This document shows, one piece after another, positions 6,383 to 7,942 of a DNA stretch of 7,942 nucleotides. The notes under the pieces are model-generated. The model saw nothing but the letters and a program-made list of their open reading frames with translations, ran no database searches and was not told the origin of the DNA. Origin of the DNA: B120-G9 sp034659895 (GTDB lineage: Bacteria > Zixibacteria > MSB-5A5 > GN15 > FEB-12); NCBI GenBank assembly GCA_034659895.1, contig JAYEIF010000232.1:1-7942 (forward strand), in the 5' to 3' direction. The position numbers were made by a program, and so were the translations under genes. Position 1 is the stretch's first letter; every line of letters begins with the position of its first letter.

Positions 6383-7723
6383 ATGACCAAAAAGACAAAG
6401 AAACAAACTGACGTCTATAAAAACCTGATTAAGAAACTGCAAGACCACTCAGCAAAGGTTGGTGTGGTTGGGTTGGGTTATGTCGGCCTACCGCTTTCGA
6501 TGGAGTTAGTCCACAGCGGATTCAGAGTTACAGGTTTTGATATATCGAAGTCTAAAATAAAACTACTTAATAGTGGACGATCTGACATTGATGACGTGGC
6601 TCATGATACCGTTCAGCGTGCAGTTTCATCCGGACACTTCAGAGTTACTACTGACTTCAAACAGGTCTCGAAGATGGACACAATATCTATCTGTGTGCCT
6701 ACTCCGCTATCGAAAACTAAGGATCCGGACGTCAGCTATATTCTGTCGGCTGTCAATAACGTTAAGACACATTTGAAAAAGGGCACTCTGATAGTTTTGG
6801 AATCTACAACCTATCCTGGCACCACTGAGGATTTGATTTTGCCCTTGCTTGAGGAAGGTGGCCACAAAGTTGGGAAAGACTTTTTTCTGGCTTTTTCGCC
6901 GGAACGTGTCGATCCCGGCAATCCTAACTATAGCACAAAAAACACACCACGTGTGGTAGGCGGTATGACTGCAAAATGTACCAAAGCCGCCAAGATATTT
7001 TACGAACAGACTATGCCAAACATCTATGCAGTATCATCAACGCGTGCGGCAGAAATGGTCAAGTTGCTTGAGAACACATTTCGTTCGGTTAATATCGGCC
7101 TGGTTAACGAGGTCGCCCTAATGTGTGACCGTTTGAACCTGGATGTATGGGAGATTATCGATGCTGCCGCTACCAAACCGTTTGGATTTATGCCGTTTTA
7201 CCCGGGTCCAGGTCTTGGCGGACATTGCATACCGATTGATCCTCATTACCTGTCATGGAAACTAAAGTCACTGAATTACTACGCTCGGTTCATCGAATTA
7301 GCTGGAGATATAAACTCAAGCATGCCGGAATGGGTCGTACAACGAATTGGCTCTATGCTCAATGAGCGTTTTGCCAAAGCCCTTAACAAAACGCATATTC
7401 TCGTGCTCGGAGTAGCTTATAAACCGGACATAAAGGATGTTCGGGAATCACCTGCTCTGGATATTATCTCTTTGCTTGAGGGAAATGGCTCAAAAGTAGT
7501 CTATAACGATCCTCATGTTCCAGAGGTTGTTTTGAACAACTCAAAACGCAAATCAACAAGATTGACTGCGGCTTTACTCAAAAAGACTGACCTGACAGTT
7601 ATTCTGACACATCATTCCACTTATAATTACCAATGGATAGTAGATCACTCCCAAGCAGTTTTTGATACACGCAACGCTACAAAATCAGTCAGGAAAAACC
7701 GCAATAAGATTGAATTGCTTTAA
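6383..7723 (+). CDS. wbpA: UDP-N-acetyl-D-glucosamine 6-dehydrogenase (WbpA type)
   Basis: A 446-residue member of the UDP-glucose/GDP-mannose dehydrogenase family. It should oxidise the C6 hydroxyl of a UDP-N-acetylhexosamine to the uronic acid with two NAD+. A lysine-rich helical lead (1-25) precedes the NAD-binding VGVVGLGYVGLPL (26-38). CVPTPLSKTKDPD (104-116), LESTTYPGTTED (139-150) and FSPERVDPGN (171-180) follow. The central helix carries AEMVKLLEN (223-231, with Lys227 and Asn231), and the catalytic cysteine is Cys282 in PGPGLGGHCIPIDP (274-287). The C-terminal UDP-binding domain has VLGVAYKPDIKDVRESP (341-357) and ends near VFDTRNAT (426-433). The TKPFGFMPFYPGPGLGGHCIPIDP form is the WbpA (UDP-GlcNAc) type rather than WecC or plain Ugd, but the substrate epimer (GlcNAc or ManNAc) is inferred. 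The start is fixed by a Shine-Dalgarno sequence at 6371-6375. It lies 25 bases after rmd, in the same operon. The product would be a precursor for acidic sugars in a surface polysaccharide. Confidence 0.9.
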   Translation: MTKKTKKQTDVYKNLIKKLQDHSAKVGVVGLGYVGLPLSMELVHSGFRVTGFDISKSKIKLLNSGRSDIDDVAHDTVQRAVSSGHFRVTTDFKQVSKMDTISICVPTPLSKTKDPDVSYILSAVNNVKTHLKKGTLIVLESTTYPGTTEDLILPLLEEGGHKVGKDFFLAFSPERVDPGNPNYSTKNTPRVVGGMTAKCTKAAKIFYEQTMPNIYAVSSTRAAEMVKLLENTFRSVNIGLVNEVALMCDRLNLDVWEIIDAAATKPFGFMPFYPGPGLGGHCIPIDPHYLSWKLKSLNYYARFIELAGDINSSMPEWVVQRIGSMLNERFAKALNKTHILVLGVAYKPDIKDVRESPALDIISLLEGNGSKVVYNDPHVPEVVLNNSKRKSTRLTAALLKKTDLTVILTHHSTYNYQWIVDHSQAVFDTRNATKSVRKNRNKIELL

Positions 7724-7810
7724 CAGCACCTTACAAATGAAGTAACGAACCAAGTTTCATTAACGAGCTTTTTATCTGCTACGGTTATATTAGCTCTATT
7801 TCGAGGTTGC

Positions 7811-7836
7811 TGAACAAAGTATAAGTTCTTTGTTCA
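7811..7836 (+). terminator. Hairpin after the UDP-sugar dehydrogenase gene (weak terminator or other RNA structure)
   Basis: A perfect 9-bp stem, TGAACAAAG (7811-7819) with CTTTGTTCA (7828-7836), has an 8-base loop. It lies 88 bases after the stop at 7723. The stem is AT-rich and no T tract follows (TAAATAGATA), so it would be a poor rho-independent terminator. It may instead be an operator, an attenuating structure or an RNA-stability element ahead of the next gene. Confidence 0.4.
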
Positions 7837-7892
7837 TAAATAGATAAGCATGTTTTGTATTGTTTCAAGTGAAAGGGTTTTGTTATAAATAG
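7829..7892. repeat. Imperfect direct repeat with an internal palindrome in the spacer before the last gene
   Basis: TTTGTTCATAAATAG (7829-7843) recurs as TTTTGTTATAAATAG (7878-7892), the same sequence with one deleted C and one extra T, 49 bases apart. Between them TTTCA-AG-TGAAA (7863-7874) is a 12-base palindrome with a two-base centre. The first copy overlaps the hairpin at 7811-7836, and the second contains a TATAAA (7884-7889) that could be a -10 box with TTGTTT (7860-7865) 18 bases upstream. The 185-base spacer 7724-7908 holds no gene that I can support. Confidence 0.35.
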
Positions 7893-7895
7893 CTT

Positions 7896-7901
7896 AAAAG
7901 G
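7896..7901 (+). promoter_or_regulatory. Ribosome binding site for the gene entering at the right edge
   Basis: AAAAGG ends 7 bases before the TTG at 7909. The spacing is right for a Shine-Dalgarno sequence, and it supports a gene start there. Confidence 0.5.
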
Positions 7902-7908
7902 TTTGCAC

Positions 7909-7942
7909 TTGATAAACATTCTACACGCCACGGCGCACTTCC
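7909..7942 (+). CDS. Start of a probable GT4-type glycosyltransferase (truncated by window end)
   Basis: From TTG at 7909 the frame reads MINILHATAHF, with TTG read as Met. This is the characteristic first strand and glycine-less turn of many GT-B family 4 glycosyltransferases, which often begin like MKILHVTAHFPP. The start is supported by AAAAGG seven bases upstream and by an abrupt rise in GC from about 7921, as expected on entering coding sequence. TTG as a start is also used by rmd in this operon. A glycosyltransferase is the expected neighbour of nucleotide-sugar genes. Only 11 residues are visible, so the family is an inference from the N-terminal pattern and context. Confidence 0.5.
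   Translation, partial: MINILHATAHF

Noticed and set aside
6573..6776. Plus-strand 67-codon frame inside the UDP-sugar dehydrogenase gene
   Set aside because: It is an out-of-frame shadow of a strongly supported enzyme gene.
7765..7796. GAGCT...AGCTC arms after the dehydrogenase gene
   Set aside because: Five-base arms with a 22-base loop are too weak for a terminator, and no T tract follows.
7724..7908. JUMPstart/ops element expected before some polysaccharide clusters
   Set aside because: No GGCGGTAG-type ops core is present in this spacer or in the 4119-4421 region.
7790..7942. Minus-strand frame of about 50 codons open from the right edge
   Set aside because: Its translation is Lys/Phe/Tyr-rich as expected of AT-rich noncoding DNA, it crosses the hairpin and repeats, and the plus-strand frame from TTG 7909 with its Shine-Dalgarno sequence explains the GC-rich end better.
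1..7942. CRISPR arrays, tRNA or rRNA genes, insertion sequences, transposase or integrase remnants
   Set aside because: I looked for evenly spaced repeats, tRNA-like cloverleaf ends, terminal inverted repeats and transposase motifs and saw none.

Overview
The window looks like a piece of a bacterial chromosome from a Gram-negative-type organism with moderate, somewhat AT-rich composition. It has a lipoprotein with a c-type heme motif, a secreted TPR protein, a GAF/SpoIIE phosphatase and nucleotide-sugar genes of cell-surface polysaccharide type. TTG starts are used at least once, and probably twice. The style (Gly/Asp-rich lipoprotein linker, ethylbenzene-dehydrogenase-like heme domain, TPR protein) recalls deep-branching environmental lineages such as the FCB group. 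That placement is an impression, not something the sequence proves.

Left part (1-4118): a possible tail of a plus-strand gene at the extreme left edge runs into a strong hairpin terminator (62-96) that can work in both directions. Three minus-strand genes then follow, in transcription order: a secreted TPR-repeat protein (4118-3120), a double-GAF SpoIIE/RsbU-type serine phosphatase (2963-1200), and a lipoprotein with an EB_dh-like heme domain and one CxxCH motif (1121-126). The phosphatase has its own promoter-like sequence so close to its ATG that its mRNA may be nearly leaderless. A perfect 14-bp palindrome lies in its first codons.

Middle (4119-4421): a 303-base divergent intergenic region with a good sigma-70-type promoter (4314-4341) reading right, and a short inverted repeat on the side of the TPR gene.

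Right part (4422-7942): a tight plus-strand nucleotide-sugar operon made of gmd (GDP-mannose 4,6-dehydratase), rmd (GDP-4-keto-6-deoxy-mannose reductase) and a WbpA-type UDP-N-acetylhexosamine 6-dehydrogenase. The first two together should convert GDP-D-mannose to GDP-D-rhamnose. The third supplies a UDP-N-acetylhexosaminuronic acid. After a 185-base AT-rich spacer full of small repeats and palindromes, the last 34 bases hold what appears to be the very start of a GT4-type glycosyltransferase, with a Shine-Dalgarno sequence and a TTG start. The window is therefore probably the left border of an O-antigen, capsule or exopolysaccharide locus.

Most genes belong to known families. No clearly new system is visible. 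The points most worth following are the edge glycosyltransferase, the start and promoter assignments, the leaderless-like phosphatase with its start-codon palindrome, and the heme lipoprotein.
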